The notes under the pieces: generated by a model | Database searches by the model: none | Told to the model about the DNA's origin: nothing | The model's input: the letters and a program-made list of their open reading frames with translations, nothing else | Made by a program: the position numbers and the translations under genes | In this document: piece by piece, positions 1 through 7,920 of the stretch | How positions within the stretch are numbered: the stretch's first letter is position 1 | Layout: each line of letters begins with the position of its first letter | DNA from: CAYYFV01 sp965660075 | GTDB lineage: Bacteria > Patescibacteriota > Gracilibacteria > UBA1369 > GCA-2718715 | Length of the DNA: 38,727 bases | Direction: 5' to 3' | Assembly (NCBI GenBank): GCA_965660075.1 | Contig: CBFHYO010000036.1 | Span: 1-38,727 of the forward strand

Positions 1-2
1 TT

Positions 3-188
3 ACCAAGACTGAAAATTTTTCCAATATAGTTCATGCTAAATTAAATTCGGAGGTGCATAAAATTTTAAACGATTTAGACGAAGAAAACTTGTGTAAAGA
101 AAAACTTGCCAAACTATTAGACCTATACAATCTTTTGGGAGCTAGTAAAGAATTTTTATTGGTAAACAGTCTTTTAAGTAAATCATAA
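3..188 (+). CDS. C-terminal end of an unidentified protein (partial)
   Basis: An open frame enters from the left edge and runs 61 codons to a TAA at 186-188. The visible tail is hydrophilic and probably alpha-helical, rich in Lys, Leu, Asn and Glu, and ends in Leu-Leu-Ser-Lys-Ser. No motif is recognisable and the start lies outside the window. It is on the same strand as the STAS gene that follows after 33 nt, but a good -10 box lies in that gap, so the two may be transcribed separately. The reading frame is the only open one reaching a stop next to a promoter, which is why I call it coding. Function unknown. Confidence 0.55.
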   Translation, partial: TKTENFSNIVHAKLNSEVHKILNDLDEENLCKEKLAKLLDLYNLLGASKEFLLVNSLLSKS

Positions 189-194
189 TTTTAC

Positions 195-200
195 TATAAT
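195..200 (+). promoter_or_regulatory. -10 box of the STAS/PP2C/queA unit
   Basis: A perfect TATAAT lies 21 nt before the ATG at 222. The -35 region is poor (Thy-rich). There is no Shine-Dalgarno sequence between the box and the start, so the predicted leader is about 14 nt. Confidence 0.6.
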
Positions 201-221
201 AGTTGTAAATTAACTTCTATT

Positions 222-584
222 ATGGCAAAACTTGATTTGAATGTTTTAGATAAACAAATTTCATCTGACGACTTTGTTGTTGTTCAATTTAAGGGAGAAC
301 TAGATAAAACAAATGTTGAAGATGTTCGTTCTGTTCTTTCTAGATTTACATCGGAAATGAAAGAAAACCATTTGATTTTTGATCTTACTTATTTTAATTT
401 TACAAATTCTGAAGGAGTTGGTACCTTTGTTTCATTATTCTATGCAATGCAAGCAAATAATAAACATCTTTATTTTTGTACAGTTCAACCCCAAGTTATG
501 GATGTTTTTAATGCTGTTGGTCTCACAAAAATCATTCCTACACACGACTCAGTTGAGTCTATAACATCTAATTTAATAAAATAA
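222..584 (+). CDS. STAS-domain anti-anti-sigma factor (SpoIIAA/RsbV-like)
   Basis: A single STAS domain fills the 120-residue protein, the usual size for SpoIIAA and RsbV. In those partner-switch systems the protein binds an anti-sigma kinase when unphosphorylated and is phosphorylated on one serine. Here the segment Phe-Thr-Asn-Ser-Glu-Gly-Val-Gly (residues 60-67) aligns with the Asp-Ser-Ser-Gly-Leu-Gly of SpoIIAA, so Ser63 is the predicted phosphosite; the preceding Asp is Asn and the following Ser is Glu. The next gene is a PP2C phosphatase that starts directly after the stop codon, which fits a phosphatase/antagonist pair. No anti-sigma kinase is present in the window. The protein is cytoplasmic, with no signal peptide. 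The family is clear; the partner is inferred. Confidence 0.85.
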   Translation: MAKLDLNVLDKQISSDDFVVVQFKGELDKTNVEDVRSVLSRFTSEMKENHLIFDLTYFNFTNSEGVGTFVSLFYAMQANNKHLYFCTVQPQVMDVFNAVGLTKIIPTHDSVESITSNLIK

Positions 585-1712
585 ATGCTATATTCTACCT
601 CCCGATATAGATCTTTTAAGAAAATTCTGGTTTTATCCTTACTTTTTTTTATTCCACTTATTGCCACAATAAATTTAGATTTGTTGGATAAAAATATTCA
701 AAACTTACTTTTTGCTTTTGCATTTGTTGCAACTTTCTTTGTTTTGTTTAGAGTGTTTATTAAACCTTTAGATAAAGTTACCAAAGAAATAGCAGCTTTG
801 GTTGCTTCTAAACCATATTCTAGACTTAATATTTTTTCTAAAGATGAATTTGGTTTGATAGCTTTTTTCTTTAACGATATTACGAAAAATGTAGAAAAAA
901 TATCTTATATGTTAAAGGAAGGCTCTAGAATGTCGGAGGAACTGTCGATAGCAAGTTCTATTCAACAAAGCGTACTACCAAAATCAATCCCTAAAATTCC
1001 ATTTTTAGATACAGTCGCTAAAACACGTTCAGCAGAAGAAATAGGTGGTGACTCATTTGCTATCACTCCACACAATGATAATTTTTTTATTTACATAGGT
1101 GATGTAACTGGCCATGGTGCCCCGGCGGGATTGGTGATGATGATTACAAACACTCTGTTTGAAGTGCTTTTGCCTAAAGCAAACAAAACCAATGATTTAG
1201 CGGCAAGTATTAATAAACTTTTAAAACCTCGTGTAAACTCTACAATGTTTATGACTACTGTGTTTTTTCGTTTTGATCCAAATGAAAAAAGAATGTTTTA
1301 TACCGGTTGTGGCCATGAACACATTTTAGTCTACAGAGCAGATGAAGGTGTTACCGAAGTAATTACAACAGGAGGTATTGCACTAGCAATGGCAGAAGAC
1401 ATTGAAAAAATTGTTGAAGAAAAAGAAATCAAACTAAAACCTAACGATGTAGTAGTTCTCTACTCTGATGGTATTACAGAAGCTATCAACGAAAAACAGG
1501 AATTATTTGGTTTAGAAAGATTAACTGCTTGTGTGACAAAATATGGTCATATGGGTGATTCGTTGAAAATATTTGAAGCTATTAGCAAAGATGTCACCGA
1601 GTTTGTTTCGGAAACTATTCAGAACGACGACATGACTTTGATTTGTATGCGATTAACTGACCTTGATTTTAAATCAGATAGAGAGCAAACTATGCTCGTA
1701 ACTAACTGGTAA
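585..1712 (+). CDS. Membrane-bound PP2C-type phosphatase (RsbU/SpoIIE family) with HAMP-like linker
   Basis: Two hydrophobic helices (about residues 13-33 and 40-59) frame a very short outside loop. A HAMP-like stretch (about 60-110) and a PPM/SpoIIE catalytic domain (about 115-355) follow. Metal-binding signatures are visible: Gly-Gly-Asp at 154-156, Gly-Asp-Val-Thr-Gly-His-Gly at 172-178, Ser-Asp-Gly at 294-296 and Asn-Asp-Asp at 347-349. Such enzymes dephosphorylate STAS anti-anti-sigma proteins. The ATG abuts the TAA of the STAS gene, so the two are almost certainly co-translated and the STAS protein is the likely substrate. The loop between the helices is too short to be a ligand-binding domain, so any input probably comes through the membrane or the HAMP segment. 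No kinase is encoded nearby. Confidence 0.88.
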   Translation: MLYSTSRYRSFKKILVLSLLFFIPLIATINLDLLDKNIQNLLFAFAFVATFFVLFRVFIKPLDKVTKEIAALVASKPYSRLNIFSKDEFGLIAFFFNDITKNVEKISYMLKEGSRMSEELSIASSIQQSVLPKSIPKIPFLDTVAKTRSAEEIGGDSFAITPHNDNFFIYIGDVTGHGAPAGLVMMITNTLFEVLLPKANKTNDLAASINKLLKPRVNSTMFMTTVFFRFDPNEKRMFYTGCGHEHILVYRADEGVTEVITTGGIALAMAEDIEKIVEEKEIKLKPNDVVVLYSDGITEAINEKQELFGLERLTACVTKYGHMGDSLKIFEAISKDVTEFVSETIQNDDMTLICMRLTDLDFKSDREQTMLVTNW

Positions 1713-1714
1713 AA

Positions 1715-2731
1715 ATGCTCGATCCAAAAGATTACTCTTTCGATCTTCCAAAAAAATTAATTGCTCAATATCCTTTAGAAAATCGCTCAGATTCTAAATT
1801 GCTTTACTTTGATGGTAAACAGTTAAAAGATTCTGTTTTTCATTCAATCACAGACTTAATTCCTGCAAACAGTGTTTTGGTATTTAACGATACATTAGTT
1901 AGAAATTCAAGATATGTATTTGATTATAATGGTAGTCTATCAGAAATATTTTTTATAAAGTCAGTAGAAACTAATGTGTATGAAGTTTTTTTGCGTAAAA
2001 GTTCTAAGTTTAAAATTGGTATGTCTTATTCAACTCCAGATTTTAACTTTGAGGTGATTTCTAAAATAGATAATATTTCTATCATAAAAGTTAGTTGTAA
2101 TGATTTATCTCTTGTTTTAGAGGAAAAAGGTCAAGTGCCTTTACCTCCTTATATCAAGGTTGAAAATCCAAATGAATTCAAAAAAAGATATCAAACAGTT
2201 TACGCTACAAAAGGAGAAAGTGTAGCTGCTCCAACTGCTGGATTACATTTTGATCACAATCTTCTTGATAAACTTTTACACCTTGGAATCGAATTTGCAT
2301 TTGTAAATCTAACAGTAGGTCTTGGAACATTTGCTCCATTAACTTCTGATAACCTCAAAAATTCAAAATTACACCAAGAGCATTTTGAGGTTACACAAGT
2401 CAATACAGAGATTTTAAATAATGCAAAGCAATCAGGTAAAAAAATTATTTCTGTAGGGACTACAACCTTACGATGCTTGCAATCTTGCTATGATTTTAAT
2501 TCTCATAAATTTATTGCTAAACAAGATTCGACAGATATTTTTTTATATCCTCCTTTTGATAACTTTGTAGTTGATGGACTGATTACTAATTTTCATCTAC
2601 CAGAATCATCTCTGTTTATGCTAATTTGTGCGTTTATTGGAACCAACAATGCAAAGATGGCATACCAACATGCAATCGAAAAGGAATATCGGTTTTATTC
2701 TTTTGGTGATGCATGCTTGTTTCTAAGGTAG
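1715..2731 (+). CDS. queA: S-adenosylmethionine:tRNA ribosyltransferase-isomerase QueA
   Basis: QueA moves the ribosyl part of SAM onto the 7-aminomethyl-7-deazaguanine base of tRNA, giving epoxyqueuosine at the wobble position of GUN anticodons. The 338-residue length is normal. Hallmarks include the N-terminal Asp-Tyr-x-Phe-Asp-Leu-Pro and Ile-Ala-Gln-Tyr-Pro, the Ala-Ala-Pro-Thr-Ala-Gly-Leu-His-Phe motif in the middle, Val-Gly-Thr-Thr-Thr-Leu-Arg, and Thr-Asn-Phe-His-Leu-Pro-Glu-Ser near the C-terminus. It starts 2 nt after the phosphatase gene and so belongs to that operon. Its 3' end overlaps the convergent ligase gene by 9 nt. No other queuosine genes are in the window, so the source of the preQ1 base cannot be judged. 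Confidence 0.95.
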   Translation: MLDPKDYSFDLPKKLIAQYPLENRSDSKLLYFDGKQLKDSVFHSITDLIPANSVLVFNDTLVRNSRYVFDYNGSLSEIFFIKSVETNVYEVFLRKSSKFKIGMSYSTPDFNFEVISKIDNISIIKVSCNDLSLVLEEKGQVPLPPYIKVENPNEFKKRYQTVYATKGESVAAPTAGLHFDHNLLDKLLHLGIEFAFVNLTVGLGTFAPLTSDNLKNSKLHQEHFEVTQVNTEILNNAKQSGKKIISVGTTTLRCLQSCYDFNSHKFIAKQDSTDIFLYPPFDNFVVDGLITNFHLPESSLFMLICAFIGTNNAKMAYQHAIEKEYRFYSFGDACLFLR

Positions 2732-5035
2732 ATTTTTATATTTATCAGGAAGAATAATATTGTAGTTTATAAAATTCATTTCTTTAATTAAATCAATTTT
2801 ATCTACATCTATTTTACCAATATATAAATCTCGTATATCTCCACCTTTCTTTATAAATTTTTCTATTTTAAGAGCTCCTCGAGTATAAATTACTTGTTTA
2901 GTAATCCCTCCAGGAAGTGAAGTGTCTGATAATCCTCTTTTTGTTCTAAGCACATGCCTTACAGCTATTTCTCTTTTGTAACCCATTTCAACTAAAATAT
3001 TTACTGCCTCTGCAAAACTATTCTTTAGTGCAACATATGAAGAAATCATATTTTTGGCTGCATATGATCTAGTTGGCAAGTTATTTAATTCATACTCATT
3101 GTAGATAGCCATTCCCTCTTGAGTTTCCAAATACTTTGCCATACCATCTTGAAAAATTAAATATGGTTGTTTTTTACCGTTTTGAGTTGTTAATACATGA
3201 GTAAGAATTTCATGTGCGATTATTTTATTCAAGCGCGCTTGAGTAATAGATGTGCCTTTTTTTACAAAGATCTTATCACTTTTATTTACACTAAACTTGC
3301 CAATCATGTCGTTTTTCACTTGTATTCTCCAGTTTTTTAACTTGTAGTGCTTTAAAGTATCTTCTAGTTGGCTTAAGACTTGTTCAAAATCGAGGTGTTT
3401 GGATTTTGAAATAACTTTCGCATTTTTAAGTTTTTTTGCTAATTTAAATTCAGACTCACTGGGAGTTGGTATGTATTTAGAGTAGAAATACTCTAATTCT
3501 GGATTTCCAATGTTTTGAATAATATTTAAAATATTAAACAACTCCGTTTTCTTATCTTCATATATTTGACCTAATGCAGAATCATTACAGTGAATATTTA
3601 GCAAATCATTTTGTTTTTGATAAACCATTTCTAAGTGGTTATCGTATTCAAACTGAGGGTTGTAATTAGAATCTTTGGCTACTTTATCCAGCTCTACTTT
3701 TAAATTTTTAGGTTTGAGTTTTTCTACCAGTTTTAAACTCGATGCAATTTGATTTATCTTGTAGTCTACCTCACCAAAGTTAATACTTGGTTTTATATAC
3801 ACTGTTTGATCTGGGGCTTTTTGAGACTGGGGTAGTTGGACTTTTTTGTTTTTAGAAATAAAATTCACTTGATAACTTTCTAGAAACTTAGAACCTAAAC
3901 TTACTGTTTGAGGTTCTAAATCTTCTTTGTATTTGAGCTTTATGACTTCGGAAATTTTTCCGATTTTGATTTTAATTTTAGAATTTTCTTTTATATCTAG
4001 TTCATCAAAAATATCCTTAGATACATAAGTGTTTTTGGTTGAAGTTTTAACCTGTAAACTAGCACTTATTTTTTTGTGGTTAGCTAAAATAGATGCTCTT
4101 GAATTGATATCTATAATCTTATTTGAATTAGCATTAGATTCTTGCTTGTCGGTATTAAATAATTGAGAGACTATAAAAATTTTATCTTGTTTATTTCTAT
4201 GTTTAATACCATCAATTTTTTCTAATCTATACTTTAGACCTATATTGTTTACATATTGAATTTTTAGTCCAGGTTTAGAATTTAGCTCAATTAAAACGGG
4301 GCCATTTTTAGAAATTGCAATGTCACAACCAAAAAAGCTAATATTGGTAATTTCTGCAATTTTTACGGCCATTTGCAGGGCTTCACTATAAAAAGGAACT
4401 TGAAAATTAAAATAAGGATTGTTTTTTTGGAGTTGCCCATCTTGATAGCATGTTTTAACTTTACCCGACACAATATCAATACCAAGCCCCCAAGCTCCTG
4501 CGTTTAAATTAGCTTTACCTCCAGATTTTTCATTTGGCATTCTTAGCATAGCTAAAACAGGAAAACCTTTATAAACAATAATTCTTATATCAGGCAAACC
4601 TATTGGGGCGTATTCTCTGAGAGCTTTGTGTGTATCTATTTTTTCTTCGAAAAAAGCAACATCTGGCAAAAAGCCCATTGAATATTTCCCATCTAAAATT
4701 TCTTGAATATGCTTATGTAAAACCTCACTTTTATAAGTTTTATTACTTACACTGATTAAGTCACCATTTACCTTCTTTTGAAATGGTATAATCCCCTTAC
4801 CTTGAGAACCCTTGTTTGGTTTAATAACTGTTTTAGCAGGTAAGTTTGCAAAATCAAAGTTTTGTAAATCCTTATGATTTTTAATGATTGCATGTAATTT
4901 TGGGACCTTTATCTGTCTTGCTGATAAAAAAAGTTTAGTTTTTAGTTTACTATTTGTAAAATCAGTCCGGCTTTTGTCCCAATCAATATACTTTTGATTT
5001 CGGAGATTCATCCCCAGAAATTCGCTGACTTTCAT
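2723..5035 (-). CDS. Fusion of RimK-related ATP-grasp ligase and DUF1704 (QEGLA/MATCAP-type) metallopeptidase
   Basis: Residues 1 to about 280 form an ATP-grasp domain like the 'alpha-L-glutamate ligase-like' proteins. Visible motifs are the Gly-rich loop Asn-Lys-Gly-Ser-Gln-Gly-Lys-Gly (74-81), Asp-Ile-Arg-Ile (149-152), the Gly-Gly-Lys-Ala-Asn-Leu-Asn-Ala-Gly stretch (172-180) and the metal-binding Glu-Leu-Asn (250-252). Residues 290-420 are an unassigned, probably beta-rich module. Residues 425-770 match DUF1704: HExxxH at 608-613 (His-Glu-Ile-Leu-Thr-His) and Thr-Gln-Glu-Gly-Met-Ala (638-643), the QEGLA motif whose Glu is the likely third zinc ligand. ATP-grasp enzymes of this type join amino acids or peptides; the animal DUF1704 enzymes (MATCAP) trim a C-terminal residue from tubulin. 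One chain carrying both suggests adding and removing a residue on the same target, which is inference. The start codon overlaps the stop of the 7TM gene (TAATG), so the two are translationally coupled. No signal peptide; predicted cytoplasmic. Confidence 0.85.
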   Translation of the reverse strand: MKVSEFLGMNLRNQKYIDWDKSRTDFTNSKLKTKLFLSARQIKVPKLHAIIKNHKDLQNFDFANLPAKTVIKPNKGSQGKGIIPFQKKVNGDLISVSNKTYKSEVLHKHIQEILDGKYSMGFLPDVAFFEEKIDTHKALREYAPIGLPDIRIIVYKGFPVLAMLRMPNEKSGGKANLNAGAWGLGIDIVSGKVKTCYQDGQLQKNNPYFNFQVPFYSEALQMAVKIAEITNISFFGCDIAISKNGPVLIELNSKPGLKIQYVNNIGLKYRLEKIDGIKHRNKQDKIFIVSQLFNTDKQESNANSNKIIDINSRASILANHKKISASLQVKTSTKNTYVSKDIFDELDIKENSKIKIKIGKISEVIKLKYKEDLEPQTVSLGSKFLESYQVNFISKNKKVQLPQSQKAPDQTVYIKPSINFGEVDYKINQIASSLKLVEKLKPKNLKVELDKVAKDSNYNPQFEYDNHLEMVYQKQNDLLNIHCNDSALGQIYEDKKTELFNILNIIQNIGNPELEYFYSKYIPTPSESEFKLAKKLKNAKVISKSKHLDFEQVLSQLEDTLKHYKLKNWRIQVKNDMIGKFSVNKSDKIFVKKGTSITQARLNKIIAHEILTHVLTTQNGKKQPYLIFQDGMAKYLETQEGMAIYNEYELNNLPTRSYAAKNMISSYVALKNSFAEAVNILVEMGYKREIAVRHVLRTKRGLSDTSLPGGITKQVIYTRGALKIEKFIKKGGDIRDLYIGKIDVDKIDLIKEMNFINYNIILPDKYKNLP

Positions 5036-6546
5036 TATTCTTCTATGTTAGAATTGTATTTTCGAATATTATAATATTCTGTGAATTTTAACCCCTTCCA
5101 CTGACCAAGATACAAAATCGCTAAAATGAGAATTATATTCAAATCAGGATATTGCATTAAATAATTCTTGAAAAATGAAACACTAATATCTAAATTAAAA
5201 ACAGTGATAGCACCACCAGCTAGATAATAAGCAAAACAACAAAGTAAAAATGTTTCAAAAACTTTTTTAGATCCACTTTTGTAACCTTTTAAATAAATTT
5301 GTTTAGCAAAACTTTCAACAACTGTGATTAAAACTACCAAAGGGAAAATTGCTATGTTTATAATATGCATTTGATTAGTACTAACAATACCAAGAAAGGC
5401 AATTATAATGATTGCAAGCAATGAGAAAATTGACACAATCAAAGCGTTTTTAGCTAGATAGTGTAATTTAATTTTTGTAATTGTTTTATATGCAACATAA
5501 GAAAACAAATATAACAAAATAAAAATATAAGACCCTGTGCTAAAACCAATATTTAAAAGCGCAAGAGAAGTTATTAAAGGAGTATAAAATCCAATAGCTT
5601 CGAGCCCAATCACTTGTTTTGCAAAAGTTATAGCAAACGCTAAGAATGGAACGATTAAAAGAAGATACAAACTATTTTCGTTCACGCCGTTACTTCTAAG
5701 TTGATTTACTAGGTATGTGAATGGTAAAAAACTAACTTCTCCATACTTACTATCTAAAATAGTGTAATCGTGCTGTTGATTAACTAAATTTTCAATAAAA
5801 TCAAGATATGAATTTGTTTCTAGTAATGTATATAGGGCCGGTTTTTTAACAGCAATTATGTTTTCTAATCCTAAATACTGTTTATCTTGGCTGCTAAATA
5901 ATGGTGATTGATTGTTATTTACAAGTACCAGTGTAGAATTATTCAGACTAATATTGTGTTTTTGACGATACTTTTGAAGTATTTGTTTAGAAAGACCAGA
6001 CTTTGTCCAGTCAATCACATACTGGAAATTCTGAAAAGTCCTAGGGTCTGGCATTTTTTGTGAAAGTAACTCTGTTGTTACAAATACCGATGGACTATTT
6101 GGTGCACTAATTACTGAGGTGTAAATATCGAAACTTTCAGCAGTTTTTTTGAATTGCTTTATACTATCGAGCTCATTGGTTTGATCTGTTAACAGAAGTA
6201 TATTTGTTTTGGATACAAAAATATCTTTGATAGTAGTCGTTTCTTGGTTTTGATATTTTGTATTTAAAGTCACAGTGTATGATCCAGTTTGGGTATATCG
6301 GTGAACAACCTTGTTACCCTGATCATAATTTTGATTCCCAAAATCCCATTCATACTTGATTTTTGAAGAATCTAAGTCTGGGTTTTCAAAAAAAGACTCG
6401 GCTTCAAATACCATTGGTTCTTTTAGCTTTGTAAATTCTTCGGAATTGATTAAACTATAAACAGCATCATCATCGATTGTCATTGCCATGCTGCTTGGAA
6501 CAATGCATAGAACTGTTAAAATAACAGTAAGTATTCTTTTATACAT
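5035..6546 (-). CDS. PKD domain-7TM membrane protein of the inactive-transglutaminase/7TM family
   Basis: A signal peptide (about 1-21) is followed by a PKD-type beta-sandwich (about 40-113, with Trp-Asp-Phe-Gly-Asn at 67-71), an extracytoplasmic alpha/beta region (about 114-290), and seven predicted membrane helices (about 292-482). The first helices carry Val-Ile-Gly-Leu-Glu-Ala-Ile-Gly followed by Tyr-Thr-Pro-Leu-Ile. The C-terminus reads Gly-x-x-x-Gly-Leu-x-x-Thr-Glu-Tyr. Both match the 7TM_transglut family. In proteobacteria such proteins sit beside an ATP-grasp glutamate-ligase-like gene, exactly as here. In those homologues the outer domain is a transglutaminase fold lacking its active site; here a PKD domain takes the N-terminal position. 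It precedes the ligase-peptidase gene and overlaps it by 1 nt. It probably senses something outside and presents or recruits the cytoplasmic enzyme, which is inference. Confidence 0.78.
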   Translation of the reverse strand: MYKRILTVILTVLCIVPSSMAMTIDDDAVYSLINSEEFTKLKEPMVFEAESFFENPDLDSSKIKYEWDFGNQNYDQGNKVVHRYTQTGSYTVTLNTKYQNQETTTIKDIFVSKTNILLLTDQTNELDSIKQFKKTAESFDIYTSVISAPNSPSVFVTTELLSQKMPDPRTFQNFQYVIDWTKSGLSKQILQKYRQKHNISLNNSTLVLVNNNQSPLFSSQDKQYLGLENIIAVKKPALYTLLETNSYLDFIENLVNQQHDYTILDSKYGEVSFLPFTYLVNQLRSNGVNENSLYLLLIVPFLAFAITFAKQVIGLEAIGFYTPLITSLALLNIGFSTGSYIFILLYLFSYVAYKTITKIKLHYLAKNALIVSIFSLLAIIIIAFLGIVSTNQMHIINIAIFPLVVLITVVESFAKQIYLKGYKSGSKKVFETFLLCCFAYYLAGGAITVFNLDISVSFFKNYLMQYPDLNIILILAILYLGQWKGLKFTEYYNIRKYNSNIEE

Positions 6547-6562
6547 AATCTAAATTATTACA

Positions 6563-6877
6563 ATGTCTATTCTATCTAAAGATTTAAAGATTAGCAACAA
6601 TCAATCAATTGATTCGAGCCCATCTAAACCAGACTCTACAAAAATAGAAAATACCGAAAATAAACCTAAAATGCCGTCTCGTAAAACGATGATTAATGAC
6701 ATTAAAGAACACAAACACTACCTAGCCAACAAGGACAATTTTAAAAGAGGCTCAGCCTATAATATGACTAACCTCTTTTTGAAACTATGTAACATGAATT
6801 TCACAATCTACAATTTACGACAAATGACCGACGATCAATTACATGCAATTTGGCTCGATATTAAATCGAATAAATAG
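6563..6877 (+). CDS. Small charged protein of unknown function (104 aa)
   Basis: I do not recognise this family. Residues 1-45 are hydrophilic, rich in Ser, Asn, Lys and Pro, and look disordered. Residues 45-104 look helical, with Lys/His-rich and aromatic positions and the ending Leu-Asp-Ile-Lys-Ser-Asn-Lys. There is no signal peptide or membrane segment. It is transcribed away from the 7TM-ligase operon with only 16 nt between the two ATGs, so the pair probably share regulatory DNA. Its 3' end overlaps the sigma4-HARE gene on the other strand by 17 nt. Possible -10 boxes are TATTCT (6532-6537) or TATACA (6540-6545), both inside the 7TM gene. It may be a partner or substrate of the ligase, but nothing in the sequence proves that. 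Confidence 0.65.
   Translation: MSILSKDLKISNNQSIDSSPSKPDSTKIENTENKPKMPSRKTMINDIKEHKHYLANKDNFKRGSAYNMTNLFLKLCNMNFTIYNLRQMTDDQLHAIWLDIKSNK
6569..6597 (-). promoter_or_regulatory. Promoter of the 7TM-ligase operon, inside the divergent gene
   Basis: On the minus strand, TTGCTA (6597-6592) and TAGAAT (6574-6569) are separated by 17 nt. The -10 ends 22 nt before the ATG at 6546, the same distance as for other genes here. The whole promoter lies within the coding region of the divergent 104-residue gene. Confidence 0.5.
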
Positions 6878-7895
6878 CTCTGCCTACCCTTTTAAATTCA
6901 GGATTTTTTTGTAGGTTAAGACTAATTGTTCCGATTTTAACTTGTCTTTTTTCTAGGACCTTTTCAACAATTTCTTTCTTTTTTAGAGGACCATTTTCTT
7001 TAAGGATTTCATAAATCACATCTTTAACAGTACCTTTAGAATACCCCCAACTTTTAAGTGCATACAATCCACGACCTACAAGTACGAAATCTTCATATCT
7101 TATAAGTTCGTTATGTACAGCTTCTACAGTTACTGTTTTATGATCAAACTCGTTCTCGTGAATAAGCTTGTTAATAGTTCTAAAATGCAGTGGTCTGTGA
7201 GCTCTTTTAAGAATAATAATAGCTTTATCTTTAATACTCTTAGGATTTACATTTCTCCAAGTAGATAAACCATATACACCTTCAAGATATTTAACATTAT
7301 TAGTAATATCTAAAATTTTAGTAATTTGTTTTTGGCTAACTTTTTCAAGTTTTGCAAGATGTGCAGTTAATTCTTCTATATCCAAAGTTCTTTTTTCTTT
7401 ATTAAGAACATTTATAGTTTCGTTGATTACATTTTTGATAGACTTCTCGCTTAATGTAACAGTATCAAAAATAGCTTTTTCGGTTTTGATAGATTTTTTT
7501 ATATAACCGATGTTACCTGAAATTTGGATAGCTAAGTAAATAATCCCCGTAAATTCCTCTTCTAAACCTTGATCTATCAATGAATTACAGAATTCTTTCT
7601 CTGTAACCACACCACCTTGACTTATTAAATTTGATTCTACAACTTGTACAATTTCATTTATTTGAAAAGCTTTTACATTTCTGGCAATCTTAGATATTGC
7701 TTTTTTTTCAATTTGTCTTACACGTTCGCGTGTAATATACATGTCTTCTCCAATAGCTTGTAACGTCATTCTATAAGGCTTGTCAATTCCGTTTCTTTTT
7801 AAAATAACTTCTTGCTCTTTAGAATTAAGAATACTCATTATCTCCTCTATGTATTCTACACTTTTGTCTCTAATGTTTTTAAGTATACTAGTCAT
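6861..7895 (-). CDS. Sigma-70 region 4-like HTH fused to HARE-HTH domain; transcription regulator
   Basis: The first 70 residues look like sigma-70 region 4: a leading Glu-Gln-Glu-Val-Ile-Leu and the helix-turn-helix Leu-Gln-Ala-Ile-Gly-Glu...Thr-Arg-Glu-Arg-Val-Arg-Gln-Ile-Glu (45-63), which normally contacts the -35 box. No region 2 is present, so it cannot act as a complete sigma factor. Residues 80-215 are a helical region with further winged-helix-like stretches. Residues 218-284 match HARE-HTH (Arg-Pro-Leu-His-Phe-Arg-Thr-Ile, then Gly-Arg-Gly-Leu-Tyr-Ala-Leu), the fold also found in the delta subunit of Firmicutes RNA polymerase. A final winged helix spans 288-344. It probably modulates RNA polymerase or promoter choice. 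It is preceded by the best consensus promoter in the window. Confidence 0.82.
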   Translation of the reverse strand: MTSILKNIRDKSVEYIEEIMSILNSKEQEVILKRNGIDKPYRMTLQAIGEDMYITRERVRQIEKKAISKIARNVKAFQINEIVQVVESNLISQGGVVTEKEFCNSLIDQGLEEEFTGIIYLAIQISGNIGYIKKSIKTEKAIFDTVTLSEKSIKNVINETINVLNKEKRTLDIEELTAHLAKLEKVSQKQITKILDITNNVKYLEGVYGLSTWRNVNPKSIKDKAIIILKRAHRPLHFRTINKLIHENEFDHKTVTVEAVHNELIRYEDFVLVGRGLYALKSWGYSKGTVKDVIYEILKENGPLKKKEIVEKVLEKRQVKIGTISLNLQKNPEFKRVGRAIYSI

Positions 7896-7920
7896 ATATT
7901 TGTGAGTGTTATAGTTGCCT

